A stretch of 64,000 nt of DNA, from assembly GCA_035998495.1 (NCBI GenBank), contig DASYHP010000072.1, positions 11,696 through 75,695 of the forward strand, written 5' to 3'. The stretch is from Mesorhizobium_B sp035998495. Its GTDB lineage: Bacteria; Pseudomonadota; Alphaproteobacteria; Rhizobiales; Rhizobiaceae. Shown piece by piece: positions 49,246 to 58,503 of this stretch (positions are counted from its first letter, which is position 1; the number at the start of each line of letters is the position of its first letter). The notes under the pieces were generated by a model that worked only from the letters and a program-made list of their open reading frames with translations, made no database searches and had not been told where the DNA came from. A program made the position numbers and the translations under genes.

Positions 49246-50277
49246 TCAGAGCGTCACGCCGAAGGCGCGGATGAAATCGGCATAGTCGGCCAGCGCCGCG
49301 CGCAGCGGCGTCGGTCGCCAGCCCGTTTCCCGCGCGATTCGGGAAATGTCGTAGGCGCCCCAGCGTCCGCCCTTGAAGGCCGAATTGGCGACAATGTCGC
49401 AGTCGCCCGGCGCGGCGGTGCGCCATTGCGCGCCGGGAACGATGTCGGCGACGGCTTCCAGCAATTGCCGCATGGTGACCGGCTCGCCATAGGCGATGTT
49501 GTAGACCTCGTGATCCAGCGGGCCGTCCTTGTCGAGAAGCGCCATGATCGCGCGGCCGACATCCCGCGCATGGATATGGTCGCCCACGGCGTCGGGCGCG
49601 TTGACACGGATCGGCTTGCCCTCCAGCGCCCGATGAATCGCCACATAGGGCGCGCAGCGATGCGCCCGGCTCGGCCGTGTGCGGTCCATCGGGCCGTAGA
49701 CGCCCGACAGGCGGCAGGCGGCGACCGACATGCCGAAAAGCCTGCCATAGCGGCGGCCGATCATCTCGCTGGCGAGCTTGGAGATGCCGTAGAACTCCGG
49801 CGGATCGACCCAGCCCTCCTCCGGCATCGGGCCGGCCGGTTCCGGGCCGTAGTCATTGTAGACCGCGCCGGAGCTGAGGTTGATGAACCGCTTCAGGCCC
49901 GGCAGACGCCGCGCCCATTCCAGCATCGTCACCGCGCCCATGATGTTGACTTCCAACACCTTGGCGGGAACGTCGGTCTCGGGGTTGGCGACCGCGCCGC
50001 CATCCGGCGATTCCGGTGCGAACAGCGTCACGGTCGCGGCGTGGACGACCCGCGTGATGTCGTGCGCCGCCGCGATGCGCTCCAGCGCGGCGCGGTCGAG
50101 CACGCTTGCCCGGACATAGGCGAGCCGGTCCGCGACCGGCGCGAAGAACCGTTCGAGCGGCGGGTCGAGCGGGCCGGAATCGAGCACGACGGCCCGCTCC
50201 CCTGGATGGGTTTCCAGCCATAGGAGGGCTAGGTTGGACATGACGAAACCGCCGCCGCCGGTGATCAGGAGCGTCAT
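49246..50277 (-). CDS. NAD-dependent epimerase/dehydratase family protein, copy 2
   Basis: 343-residue extended SDR, clearly paralogous to the protein at 37428-38468. It shares the unusual motif TGGGGFVMS (Met for the third glycine), NLSSGAVYNDYGP, YGISKLASE and WGAYDISRIARETGW. Downstream of the hydantoinase gene by 90 bases, it is last in this minus-strand group. Substrate unknown; neighbouring ring-opening hydrolases argue against an ordinary nucleotide-sugar role. Confidence 0.85.
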   Translation of the reverse strand: MTLLITGGGGFVMSNLALLWLETHPGERAVVLDSGPLDPPLERFFAPVADRLAYVRASVLDRAALERIAAAHDITRVVHAATVTLFAPESPDGGAVANPETDVPAKVLEVNIMGAVTMLEWARRLPGLKRFINLSSGAVYNDYGPEPAGPMPEEGWVDPPEFYGISKLASEMIGRRYGRLFGMSVAACRLSGVYGPMDRTRPSRAHRCAPYVAIHRALEGKPIRVNAPDAVGDHIHARDVGRAIMALLDKDGPLDHEVYNIAYGEPVTMRQLLEAVADIVPGAQWRTAAPGDCDIVANSAFKGGRWGAYDISRIARETGWRPTPLRAALADYADFIRAFGVTL

Positions 50278-50367
50278 GGCGGGGAGCCTTGGGGAGAAGG
50301 CCGAAGAGAATTCGGCGGCGTGTGAATGTTCATGGGACTGGCGGAAGCCGCTGGCTTGTCGCCGCGC

Positions 50368-51807
50368 TCAGCCCTGCACCGAGCGGTGAAGGTAGCGGCC
50401 ATGGTCGGGACCGCCGAGGAAGCGATCGCCGTCGACGATCAGCCGGCCTCGGCTGAAGGTCTTTTCGACCCGGCCTTTCGTCTTCCAGCCTTCCCAGACC
50501 GAATAATCGGTGTTGGAGTGCATGGTCTCGACGCTGAACACATGCTCGCCATCGGGGTCGAAGATCACGATGTCGGCGTCGTAGCCCGGCAGCAGATGGC
50601 CCTTCGTGCGCAGGTCGAACAGGCGCGCCGGCGTCGAGCAACAGACCTCCACCCAGCGGTGGACATCGAGCTTGCCGGCGCCGACGCCGCGCGAATAGAC
50701 CAGCGGCAGCCGCGTCTCGACCCCGCCCGGCGGAAGCAGAGGCATCAGCCGGTTGCCGGCGGCGTCGCGGCGGGTTGCGGGCGTGGCCGGCGGCACGTCG
50801 ATCTTCAGGCCGAAATAGCCCGCGAGCTCCAGCGCCTGCGCCTCGGGGACCAACCGCATGGCGGTATGGTCCGTCGAGACGATGTCGAGATCGCCGCGCG
50901 CCAGCCCGTTCCACAGCGCGAGCTGGTGCGCGGCGTCGCGGATCGGCGGCGTCACCAGGAAGGGCAAGGCCTCGATCGGGTCGCCCCGGTAGACGTCTTC
51001 GTCATGCGTCAGATAGGCTAGGCACACCTCGCCATAGGCCTCGACCCCCCTGCCCTTGGCGGCGCGGATCGCCTCCACCCCTTGGGCGCAGGTGTTGTGG
51101 AAGATCAGCGTGCGGCCGCCGGTGACTTCCGTCATCGCCATGGCCAGATGGATCGCGGCGGCCTCGGTGGGGGCCGGATAGTTGTCGGTGAAGCGCGCGA
51201 GCGAATGTCCGCCCCTGTCCGCCGAGCGCTTGCGCATCGCGGCGAGCGCGCCGCGGTTCTCGGCATGGACGACGTTGAGCGCGCCGCGATTGGCGGTTTC
51301 CCACATGCCGCGCATCAGGAACTCGTCGGAAACGCCCCAGCCGGGAATGGCCATGAACCATTTGAAGCTGGTGATGCCGCGCGCCATGATCGGGCCGATC
51401 TCGGCCAGCCGCGCGTCACTCTCCTCGCGGATGTTCATATGGAAGGCGAAATCGACGCTGCTCTGGCCCTCGGCCTCGCCGAGCCGGGCATCGAGCGCCT
51501 CGTTCAGCGTCAGCCCCGGCTCGACCTGGATCTGGTCGATGATCGTCGTCGTTCCGCCGAAGGCCGCCGCCACCGATCCGGTCGCGAAGGTTTCGTCATA
51601 GCAGAAGCTCTTGCGCTCGGTGCGCATGTGAACATGGCCGTCGATCGCGCCGGGGATGACCAGCTTTCCGGTCGCGTCGACCTCATGCCGGCCGCTGAGA
51701 TCGCTGCCGACCGCGACGATCCGCTCGCCGGACACCGCGACGTCGCCGACGAAATCGGCGATGCCCGAGATGACGCGGCCGTTCTTGATGACCAGATCGA
51801 AGCTCAT
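50368..51807 (-). CDS. Dihydropyrimidinase/hydantoinase-family cyclic amidohydrolase
   Basis: 479 residues with a complete dinuclear metal set: HxH in DGHVHMRTE, the carboxylated lysine in SFKWFM, histidines in VVHAEN and IFHNT, and the aspartate in VSTDHTAM. It should hydrolyse a cyclic amide such as a dihydropyrimidine or hydantoin. The ATG at 51807 is chosen by family N-terminus; AGGAT lies upstream. It sits between PuuE-like copy 2 and epimerase copy 2. Confidence 0.88.
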   Translation of the reverse strand: MSFDLVIKNGRVISGIADFVGDVAVSGERIVAVGSDLSGRHEVDATGKLVIPGAIDGHVHMRTERKSFCYDETFATGSVAAAFGGTTTIIDQIQVEPGLTLNEALDARLGEAEGQSSVDFAFHMNIREESDARLAEIGPIMARGITSFKWFMAIPGWGVSDEFLMRGMWETANRGALNVVHAENRGALAAMRKRSADRGGHSLARFTDNYPAPTEAAAIHLAMAMTEVTGGRTLIFHNTCAQGVEAIRAAKGRGVEAYGEVCLAYLTHDEDVYRGDPIEALPFLVTPPIRDAAHQLALWNGLARGDLDIVSTDHTAMRLVPEAQALELAGYFGLKIDVPPATPATRRDAAGNRLMPLLPPGGVETRLPLVYSRGVGAGKLDVHRWVEVCCSTPARLFDLRTKGHLLPGYDADIVIFDPDGEHVFSVETMHSNTDYSVWEGWKTKGRVEKTFSRGRLIVDGDRFLGGPDHGRYLHRSVQG

Positions 51808-51931
51808 CGCGGATGATCCTCCCCTTGCGCCCCGCCGCCGCCGCCGCATGCCGGCCAGGTGGAGCACGAACGCGACGTGATTTGCCGAACGCGGTTCGCA
51901 GACGCCGCACCCACCCCGCGCGCCCACGGCG

Positions 51932-52837
51932 TCACCCGCCGAACCTCTCGATCCAGTGGCGCGCCAGATCGCTCCGCCGGCAGATCCAGATGTCCGGGTG
52001 CGCCTTGATCTTGTCGAGAAACCGCGCGAGGCCGATCATGCGGCCGGGCCGCGCCGCCAGCCTGCAATGCAGCGATACGGTCATCATCCGCGGCGTCCTC
52101 GCGCCCTCCGCCAGCAGCCAGTCCACGGCGTCGCCGAGATATTCGAGGAACTGGCCGCCGGTCTCCAGGCCCGCGCCGCGCGAGAACCGGCTGTCGTTGT
52201 TGTCGAAGCTGTGCGGCACGACCAGGTGCCGCTTGCCGTCGACCTCGACGAAGAAGGGCAGATCGTCGCTGTAGTCGTCGCTGTCGAACAGGAAGCCGCC
52301 ATGTTCCACGACGAGCCGGCGCGTGTTGAGGCTGGGCCGCCCGGTGTACCAGCCGAGCGGCTTGATGCCGGTCAGCCGTTCCACCGTCTCCACGGTCATG
52401 GCGATGTGCTTGCGCTCCTCGGCCTCGCTCAGCGGCTCGTAGTCGATCCAGCGCCAGCCATGGCAGACGATGTCGCCGCCCAGCGCGGCGATCGCCTTGC
52501 CGACATCGGGATTGAGTTCAAGCGCACGCCCGACCACGTAGAAGGTCGGGACGACCGCCTTCTCCCGAAACAACGACATCAGCCGCCACACGCCGACGCG
52601 GGAGCCGTATTCGTAGAGCGATTCGATGTTGCAGTTGCGCAAGCCCGGCGTGGCGGGCGACGCCGCGAGATCCGACAGGATCGTCTCGGAAACATCGTCC
52701 CCTTCGCCGATGCTGTGCTCCGCGCCCTCCTCGTAGTTCACGACGACGTTCAGCGCCAGCTTCGCTCCACCCGGCCATTGCGCGGCCGGCGGGTTGTCGC
52801 CGTAGCCGATGAAATCCCGGGCAGGGACATAGGTCAT
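51932..52837 (-). CDS. PuuE-like allantoinase / polysaccharide deacetylase family protein, copy 2
   Basis: 301 residues, paralogue of 36490-37431. It begins RDFIGYGDNPPAAQWPGGAKLALNVVVNYEEGAEHS, then has a NodB-like fold (GDIVCHGWRWIDYEPLSEAEE; LGWYTGRPSLNTRRLVVEHGGF). It is closer to canonical PuuE allantoinases than copy 1, for instance in the NYEEGAEHSIGEGD segment. The ATG at 52837 lacks an obvious strong ribosome site. Probable ring-opening or amide-hydrolysing role. Confidence 0.86.
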   Translation of the reverse strand: MTYVPARDFIGYGDNPPAAQWPGGAKLALNVVVNYEEGAEHSIGEGDDVSETILSDLAASPATPGLRNCNIESLYEYGSRVGVWRLMSLFREKAVVPTFYVVGRALELNPDVGKAIAALGGDIVCHGWRWIDYEPLSEAEERKHIAMTVETVERLTGIKPLGWYTGRPSLNTRRLVVEHGGFLFDSDDYSDDLPFFVEVDGKRHLVVPHSFDNNDSRFSRGAGLETGGQFLEYLGDAVDWLLAEGARTPRMMTVSLHCRLAARPGRMIGLARFLDKIKAHPDIWICRRSDLARHWIERFGG

Positions 52838-53208
52838 GCCTCAAATCTCCTTGCCGGACGGCCAATGAAACGCCGCCCGCGCAGCGAACGGAAGCCAGCC
52901 AAGCCAGACCGCGGCGCAACCCGGCCAGCAGCTTCAGCGTGTTCCCCACGATTTCCTCCGGGGCGAGCATCGCGCGCTCGCACCCGCCTGGAAGGCCGCG
53001 CGAACGCGGAGGTCGCGCCGGCATGGCTGGCTGGGCGCATCATCCGTCATGCATATGGCGGCCGCGGCATCCCTCGCCTGCCTCGTCGCCGGCACGCTTC
53101 GTCAACTCCGGAAAATGCGGCTGCGGCAGGTTGCGCCACAAGCAAAATCCGCTGTCGCTATGACCGCGGTTTTGTGGCCCATCTCGATCGAGTTGAAACG
53201 CGGGCCGC
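52838..53208. other. 371-base gap, no gene recognised
   Basis: Between the D-carbamoylase and PuuE-like genes. A short minus-strand frame from ATG 52970 (MLAPEEIVGNTLKLLAGLR) reads protein-like for about 20 residues but matches nothing known and has no ribosome site. The gap probably contains a promoter for the PuuE-like/hydantoinase/epimerase group. Confidence 0.4.
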
Positions 53209-54135
53209 TCACATCACCGGCCCCGCCCGCTCCGCGATCAGCCTGTACTGGTCCGGCCGGCGATAGAGCGCGAAATCGAAGTTCACCTTGCGGCAGACAT
53301 TGATCAGGTCGAGATCGGCGCGGTGCATGACCATCTCGTCGGCGACCGACATCGCCTGGGCGGCGATCTCGCCGGTCGGCGCGATGATGCAGGAGCCGCC
53401 AATCAGCGCCTGTCCGTCCTCCAGCCCGGCCTTTGCCGCCGCGGCGATCCAGAGGGTGTTCTGGTAGGCGCCGGCCTGCATGGGCAAATGATTGTGGAAC
53501 ATCCTGAGATGCGCCAGCGCCGGCGCCTCGTCCAGCACCACCGGCGTGTTGTAGCCGATGAGAACCACCTCGGCGCCGCCCAGGCACAGCATGCGATAGG
53601 TTTCCGGCCAGCGGCGGTCGTTGCAGAGCGCGATGCCGACGCGCATGCCGCAAAACTCGAACACGGGAAATCCGAGATCGCCCGGTTCGAAGTAGAGCCG
53701 TTCGAGATGCACCGTTGTGCCGTTCTGCGGTTCGTCCGAGCCGGGCAGATGCACCTTGCGGTAGCGGCCGATGAAGACACCGTCCTTGCCGACCAGATCC
53801 ATCGTGTTGAAACGCCGGGTGCATCCCTCCTTGCGCTCCAGCTCGGAATAGCCGAGCGCGAAGCCGATCTTCAGCTTCGCCGCGGCCGCGTAAAGGCGCC
53901 GTGTCTCCGGCCCCGGCATCCGCTCCTCGAAGAACCCGTCGATCTCCTTCCGATCGTGGATGCGCCAGCGCGGAAAGAAGGTCGTCAGCGCCATCTCCGG
54001 AAACACGGCGAGGTCGGCCTTAGCGGCCGCCGCCGTTTCCAGTAAGCTGATCAGCCGGTCGACGGTTTCGCCGCGCGATGCGCTTCGCTGGACCGGCCCG
54101 GTCTGGCAGGCCGCCAACGTCACATTTCTCGCCAT
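53209..54135 (-). CDS. N-carbamoyl-D-amino acid hydrolase (D-carbamoylase), nitrilase superfamily
   Basis: 308 residues. The nitrilase triad is clear: E47 (FPEMAL), K127 (RYRKVHLPG) and C171 (ALCNDRRWPE), the same spacing as Agrobacterium D-carbamoylase, and the DRRWPE tail is typical of that family. It would hydrolyse the N-carbamoyl amino acid made by a hydantoinase, releasing ammonia and carbon dioxide. It overlaps the upstream hydantoinase gene by 16 bases, a classic hydantoinase-carbamoylase pair. Confidence 0.92.
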   Translation of the reverse strand: MARNVTLAACQTGPVQRSASRGETVDRLISLLETAAAAKADLAVFPEMALTTFFPRWRIHDRKEIDGFFEERMPGPETRRLYAAAAKLKIGFALGYSELERKEGCTRRFNTMDLVGKDGVFIGRYRKVHLPGSDEPQNGTTVHLERLYFEPGDLGFPVFEFCGMRVGIALCNDRRWPETYRMLCLGGAEVVLIGYNTPVVLDEAPALAHLRMFHNHLPMQAGAYQNTLWIAAAAKAGLEDGQALIGGSCIIAPTGEIAAQAMSVADEMVMHRADLDLINVCRKVNFDFALYRRPDQYRLIAERAGPVM

Positions 54136-55550
54136 GGGGTGCTTTCCTCGACGGGCTTGCTGAAATCTTGGGTGTCGACGGGGCGGCGCGGAACATATTG
54201 CCCGAAACCGGGTCGGGCGCGGAGCACGCCGGCGGCGATGACAGGGGCGCCGCGCACCAGAACGGTCTCGGGCTTGCCGGTCAGAGCCATGCCTTCAAAT
54301 GGCGTGAAGTCCACCTGCGTGTGCAGGGCTTGCGGGGTCACCGTCCACCTCTTTTCCGGGTCCCAGATCGCCAGGTCGGCATCGAGGCCGGGCGCGATGC
54401 GGCCCTTGCGATGGGCGATGCCGTAGGTCTCGGCGGCCTTGCGCGACGTCAGGTCGAGATAGCGGTCGAGCGAAACGCGGCCCTTGAGCAGCCCTTCCGA
54501 AAACAGCAGCGGCAGCCGCGTCTCGACACCGGGGATGCCGCTCACGGCCTGGTGGAATCCGGGCTCCGGCCCCTCGCCGAGCTTGTCCTTCAGGAAATAA
54601 GGCGAATGGTCCGACGACCACAGGTCGATGCCGCCGTCCGCCAGCGCCTGCCACAGAAAGTCCTGGCTCGCCCTGGACCGGGCAGGCGGCGAGAACAGGT
54701 AGCGCGCGGCCTTGCCCGACGCCTGGTCGAGGTCGGCCGCGGTCAGGAACAGGTATTGGGGGCAGGTCTCGGCTATGACGTCCGCTCCGCGCAGCCTCCC
54801 GCGAAAAATCTCCTCGCCCGATTGCCTGCCCGAGACATGCACGATGGCGATGCGCGCGCCCGTCACCTCGGCGAGCGCGACGGCCCGGTGCGTCGCCTCG
54901 CGTTCCATGACCTCGCTGTGCGCCACCGCGTGATAACGCATCCCGGTGCGGCCAAGCTCGATCAAGCGGTCGCGGGTTCGGCGGATGGCGGCGTCGTTCT
55001 CGGCGTGGATCATCACGATCATCCCGAGGCCGCGCGCCGCGTCCATGACCGCCAGCATGAGGTCGTCGCCGACCGCGAATCCGGCATAGGTCATGAACAC
55101 CTTGACCGAGGTTACGCCCTGGCGGACGAGCTCGGCGAACTGCCGCTCCAGATCGACCCCGCTCTCCATCGTCACGCAGCCGTGCAGGCCATAGTCGATG
55201 ACGGACTTGCCCGCCGCGCAACCGAAGGAGCGATGCAGCGCATCGACGGCATTCATCTTCGGCCCCGGCATGGCGAACGGCACGATGCAGGTCGTGCCGC
55301 CGAATGCAGCCGAGATCGAGCCTGACCCGAAGCCGTCGGCGTTGGTGACGCCGCCCCAGGACGGCTGGTCGAGATGGCAATGCGCGTCTATGCCGCCGGG
55401 CATCACCCAGCGGCCCTGCGCATCGATCGCGGCCGTTCCGCCGAGTCCGTTCCCCAGCGCGCTGATGCGGCCTTGGTCGATGCCGATGTCGCATTCGCGC
55501 CAGCCGCCATCGAGGGCGACGCGTCCGCCTTTCACGACAAGGTCATGCAT
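54120..55550 (-). CDS. Dihydropyrimidinase/hydantoinase-family cyclic amidohydrolase, second active-type copy
   Basis: 476 residues. All six metal ligands of dinuclear hydantoinases appear: HxH in DAHCHLDQPS, lysine in TSVKVFMTYAG, histidines in MIHAEN and VHVSGRQ, and aspartate in WSSDHSPYF. It should open a hydantoin or dihydropyrimidine ring; the product would go to the D-carbamoylase directly downstream. The ATG at 55550 follows GAGGGCG; an upstream extension of 13 residues is not family-like. Confidence 0.9.
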   Translation of the reverse strand: MHDLVVKGGRVALDGGWRECDIGIDQGRISALGNGLGGTAAIDAQGRWVMPGGIDAHCHLDQPSWGGVTNADGFGSGSISAAFGGTTCIVPFAMPGPKMNAVDALHRSFGCAAGKSVIDYGLHGCVTMESGVDLERQFAELVRQGVTSVKVFMTYAGFAVGDDLMLAVMDAARGLGMIVMIHAENDAAIRRTRDRLIELGRTGMRYHAVAHSEVMEREATHRAVALAEVTGARIAIVHVSGRQSGEEIFRGRLRGADVIAETCPQYLFLTAADLDQASGKAARYLFSPPARSRASQDFLWQALADGGIDLWSSDHSPYFLKDKLGEGPEPGFHQAVSGIPGVETRLPLLFSEGLLKGRVSLDRYLDLTSRKAAETYGIAHRKGRIAPGLDADLAIWDPEKRWTVTPQALHTQVDFTPFEGMALTGKPETVLVRGAPVIAAGVLRARPGFGQYVPRRPVDTQDFSKPVEESTPWREM

Positions 55551-55749
55551 CGCGAGACGCCCTCGTGCCGGAGGCCGTCCCTGCGGCAAGCCCGATCACC
55601 GGCGGCATCGCGCCCGACAGAACATAAGGTTCGGCCTCTCCAAGCCGGCGGGCGACCGTCACATAGGCCACCCAAGGTGGGTAGATCAGCGCCATGAGCG
55701 GGCCAGCCCCCTGCGGCGCGGAACGAGGATCTGTTCGGCATCGTTCATG
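55543..55749 (-). pseudogene. Small broken or very short reading frames between RidA and hydantoinase
   Basis: An ATG at 55749 with a strong GGGGGAG site starts a 20-codon frame (MNDAEQILVPRRRGLARSWR). An overlapping ATG at 55695 in another frame opens a 50-residue hydrophobic peptide (MALIYPPWVAYVTVARRLGE). A frameshift would join them into a small membrane-type protein, perhaps the remnant of a transporter. It may instead be two tiny coupled genes or chance. Confidence 0.3.
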
Positions 55750-55840
55750 GTGGCTCCCCCTTTTCTGCTGTGCGGAGAATCGGGTTTGTTCCGTGCGTTT
55801 CCCGTGCCCGTCCGCCAGCCGCCGGGTCGAGCTTCGATCG

Positions 55841-56188
55841 TCAGGCGGCGGCGGTGACCATGATCTCCACCCGGTAGCCATCGCCGGCCAGCCGCGCTTC
55901 GACGGTGGCGCGCACCGGCATGGCCGAGCGGTCGATCCAGGCGTCCCATGCCGCGTTCATCATCTCGAAATCGGCGATGTCGCGCAGCCAGACCGTGGCG
56001 GTCAGGAGCTTCGTCTTGTCCGCGCCGGCCGCGGCCAGATGGCGGTCGATCTTCGCCAGCACCTGTCGGGTCTGGTGGGTGGTGTCGCCGGAAAGATCGT
56101 CGGCCGTCATGCCAGCCAGGTAGACCGTGCCGTTGTGCTTCAGCACGCGGCAGAAACGCGGTCCGTCTTCGAGGCGCTCGATGGTCAT
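55841..56188 (-). CDS. RidA/YjgF/YER057c family protein
   Basis: 115 residues. The family arginine is R93 in PVRATVEARL and the acidic partner E108 near the C-terminus. RidA proteins hydrolyse reactive enamine/imine intermediates released by amino-acid oxidases and dehydratases. Its gene overlaps the flavoprotein gene upstream by ATGA, so it most likely clears the imine made by that oxidase. Confidence 0.9.
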   Translation of the reverse strand: MTIERLEDGPRFCRVLKHNGTVYLAGMTADDLSGDTTHQTRQVLAKIDRHLAAAGADKTKLLTATVWLRDIADFEMMNAAWDAWIDRSAMPVRATVEARLAGDGYRVEIMVTAAA

Positions 56189-57387
56189 GCAGGGGTCTCC
56201 GTCAGGCTGTGTTCGTCGGGCGCCGTGGATTGCTTGCGCAGGCGGGATGGCGAAAGATCAAGGGGGGCGATGCCCAGGCGGGCGAGATGATCGGGCAGGC
56301 GCCGGTCGCGGATCAGCTCGGCGCAGGCCTGCGACAGGGCGGCCGATGTCTTGATGCCGTAGCCGCCCTGCCCGGCCAGCCAGAAGAAGCCGTCCGCCGC
56401 GTCGTCCATGCCGACCACCGGCGAACCGTCATGGGCGAAGGTCCTCAGGCCCGCCCAGCGATGCGAGACGTGCCGCACGGGAATGGTCGTCGCCTTTTCC
56501 AGCCGGTCGACGCCGACGGCCACGTCGATGTCGTCCGGGTAAGCATCCATGGGCTCCGAGGGCGTCGCGTCGGAAGGCGAAACGAAGAGCTGACCGGCAT
56601 CCGGCTTGAAGTAGAACTCGTCGCCGACGTCGCTGACCAGCGGCCAGCCGGCAATCGCCACGCCCTCGGGCGCCGGAACGTTGAAGGCCGTGCGCCGCTT
56701 CGGCGCCAGCCCGACCGGCTCGACCCCCGCTATCGCGGCAAGCCGGTCCGCCCAGGCGCCGGCCGCATTGACGAGGATTGCGCCCCGGAACGCGCCTTGG
56801 CGCGTCTGCGCGATCCAGCGGCCGTTGCGATGCTCGACGGCGTCGACGCCGGCGTCGGTGAGCAAGCGCGCGCCGCGCGCCTTGGCGCCGCGCAGAAACG
56901 CCTGGTGCAGGGCATGCACGTCGATCTCGCGCGACTCCGGCTCCAGGATCGCGCCGGCGAGGCGATCGGGGCGAAGCACCGGCACGCGCGCGATCGCGAC
57001 GGCGGGACCGAGCCGCAGCATCGACGGCACCAGGGCGCTGCCGCGCCGCAGCTCTTCCTCCAGCAGATCGAGCTGATCCTCACGCGCGATGGTGATTATG
57101 CCGCGTCGCGCCATCAGCGGCGTCTCGCAGAACCCCGCCGGCGGATTCTCCAGGAACGGTCGGCTGGCGATGGCCAGACGCCGGATCAGGGCATTGCCGT
57201 AGTTCTCGGTGAAGCTCGCCGCCGAACGCCCGGTCGAGTGATAGCCGAATTGGCTCTCGCGCTCGAGCAGGATCACCGAAGCGAAAGCGGCCAGGGCATA
57301 GGCGGCGCTTGCCCCGGCGATTCCGCCGCCGACGACGATGATGTCGGCCTCGCTCCCCGTCACGCAAGCGGGCTGGATCGGGCGCAT
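56185..57387 (-). CDS. FAD-dependent amino acid oxidase/dehydrogenase (DAO family)
   Basis: 400 residues, DAO superfamily. FAD motif VVGGGIAGASAAYALA at about 18-33, then GYHSTGRSAASFTENYG with the flavin-contacting region, and a C-terminal GFFWLAGQGGYGIKTS. It resembles D-amino acid dehydrogenases and glycine/sarcosine oxidase-like proteins. With D-carbamoylase and RidA in the same unit it probably oxidises the freed D-amino acid to a keto acid through an imine. Promoter is expected in the 318-base gap before the divergent isomerase gene. Confidence 0.88.
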   Translation of the reverse strand: MRPIQPACVTGSEADIIVVGGGIAGASAAYALAAFASVILLERESQFGYHSTGRSAASFTENYGNALIRRLAIASRPFLENPPAGFCETPLMARRGIITIAREDQLDLLEEELRRGSALVPSMLRLGPAVAIARVPVLRPDRLAGAILEPESREIDVHALHQAFLRGAKARGARLLTDAGVDAVEHRNGRWIAQTRQGAFRGAILVNAAGAWADRLAAIAGVEPVGLAPKRRTAFNVPAPEGVAIAGWPLVSDVGDEFYFKPDAGQLFVSPSDATPSEPMDAYPDDIDVAVGVDRLEKATTIPVRHVSHRWAGLRTFAHDGSPVVGMDDAADGFFWLAGQGGYGIKTSAALSQACAELIRDRRLPDHLARLGIAPLDLSPSRLRKQSTAPDEHSLTETPA

Positions 57388-57705
57388 GAGGTCAGCCCGC
57401 CGCGCGGTGGCCCGGGACCGCTTTCGCAGTCCCGCCAGGCGCGATCGGTCTGTCTGGGGCGGGTGCAGGTCTCACGGCCGGAAACCATACACTTGCGCCC
57501 ATAAGTGACAACGCAAATCCTATCGGCGTGCCGGATCGTGGTGCGGAGCCGCTGCGCTCATGCGCGTTCCAACAGGGCCGACGTGGCGCTACGATAGGCT
57601 GGCCGGCGGACCCCATCAGCGGCCTCTCGAGAGCGGACGCATGGTCGACCCGTGCGTGCCGGTTCTGTTCTCGGGCGCAAGACACCTTCGGTGGGAGATG
57701 GCATC
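57388..57705. promoter_or_regulatory. 318-base divergent gap between DAO-type operon and hydroxypyruvate isomerase
   Basis: No gene seen. It must contain the start signals of both units. A weak inverted repeat CACTT (57490-57494) / AAGTG (57503-57507) lies in the only AT-richer part of the gap; nothing stronger was found. Confidence 0.35.
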
Positions 57706-58503
57706 ATGCTTCGCTTCTCGGCCAATCTTGGCTTTCTCTGGCCCGAACTCCCTTTGATCGAGCGTGTCGAGGCGGCCGCAAGGGCAGGCTTCAAAGGAGT
57801 CGAGTTCCATTGGCCCTACGAGACGCCCGCAGGCGTGCTCAAGGCGGTGTGCGAGGCATGTTCGCTTCAGCTTCTGGCGATCAACACCCCGCCCGGGAAA
57901 CCCGCTTCGGGCGACTTCGGCCTGGCGGCCGTCCCCGGCCGCGAGCGGGAGTTCGCGGAGTCGCTTGCGCTTGCCATCGCATATGCGCGGGATTGCCGGG
58001 CCCGGATGGTGCACCTCATGGCCGGAGTGGTCGACCGGCACGATCGCAGGGCGGCGCACGAGACCTTTGTCGGCAATATCCGCCTTGCGGCCGCCTCGGC
58101 TCCGGAACTCACATTCCTGCTCGAACCCATCAACCGGATCGACAAACCTGGATACTTCTACTCACGGCTCGAAGACGCCGAAGCCGTCATGGACGAGGTT
58201 GGCTGCGCGAATGTCCGATTGATGTTCGACGCTTACCATGTCGGGATGACGGAAGGCGACGTGCTCGGGAACATGGAGCGGCTCCTGCCTCGCATCGGTC
58301 ACATACAAGTCGCTTCGGTCCCGGACCGGGCGGAACCGGACCACGGATCGGTGGACTTCGAACGCTTCTTCGACCGACTTCAAGAGTCGGGGTACACGGG
58401 ATGGATAGGTTGCGAGTACCGCCCGCGGGCATCGACGTCGGAGGGATTGTCGTGGATGGGGCGCACGAGCCAGCGTGGTTCGAGGGCGGGCGGACAAGTT
58501 TGA
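57706..58503 (+). CDS. hyi: Hydroxypyruvate isomerase family protein, possibly altered at its C-terminus
   Basis: 265 residues, TIM-barrel AP-endonuclease-2-like fold of the hydroxypyruvate isomerase family (MLRFSANLGFLWPELPLIERVEAAARAGF; FLLEPINRIDKPGYF; GYTGWIGCEYRPR). It interconverts hydroxypyruvate and tartronate semialdehyde, or a related 2-oxo-tetronate. The ATG at 57706 is preceded by GGGAG. After GLSWM the last ~20 residues (RTSQRGSRAGGQV) look unlike the family, and a truncated GNAT gene abuts it on the opposite strand, suggesting that a rearrangement replaced the true end. Confidence 0.82.
   Translation: MLRFSANLGFLWPELPLIERVEAAARAGFKGVEFHWPYETPAGVLKAVCEACSLQLLAINTPPGKPASGDFGLAAVPGREREFAESLALAIAYARDCRARMVHLMAGVVDRHDRRAAHETFVGNIRLAAASAPELTFLLEPINRIDKPGYFYSRLEDAEAVMDEVGCANVRLMFDAYHVGMTEGDVLGNMERLLPRIGHIQVASVPDRAEPDHGSVDFERFFDRLQESGYTGWIGCEYRPRASTSEGLSWMGRTSQRGSRAGGQV

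Noticed and set aside
52518..53024. Minus-strand frame starting MLAPEEIVGNTLK as a small gene
   Set aside because: Only about 20 residues look protein-like, there is no ribosome site, and the frame runs into the PuuE-like gene in the wrong phase.
53209..54135. Creatinine/N-methylhydantoin pathway with N-carbamoylsarcosine amidase
   Set aside because: The carbamoyl hydrolase here is of the nitrilase superfamily (D-carbamoylase type), whereas N-carbamoylsarcosine amidases are isochorismatase-like; no creatininase-type gene is present.
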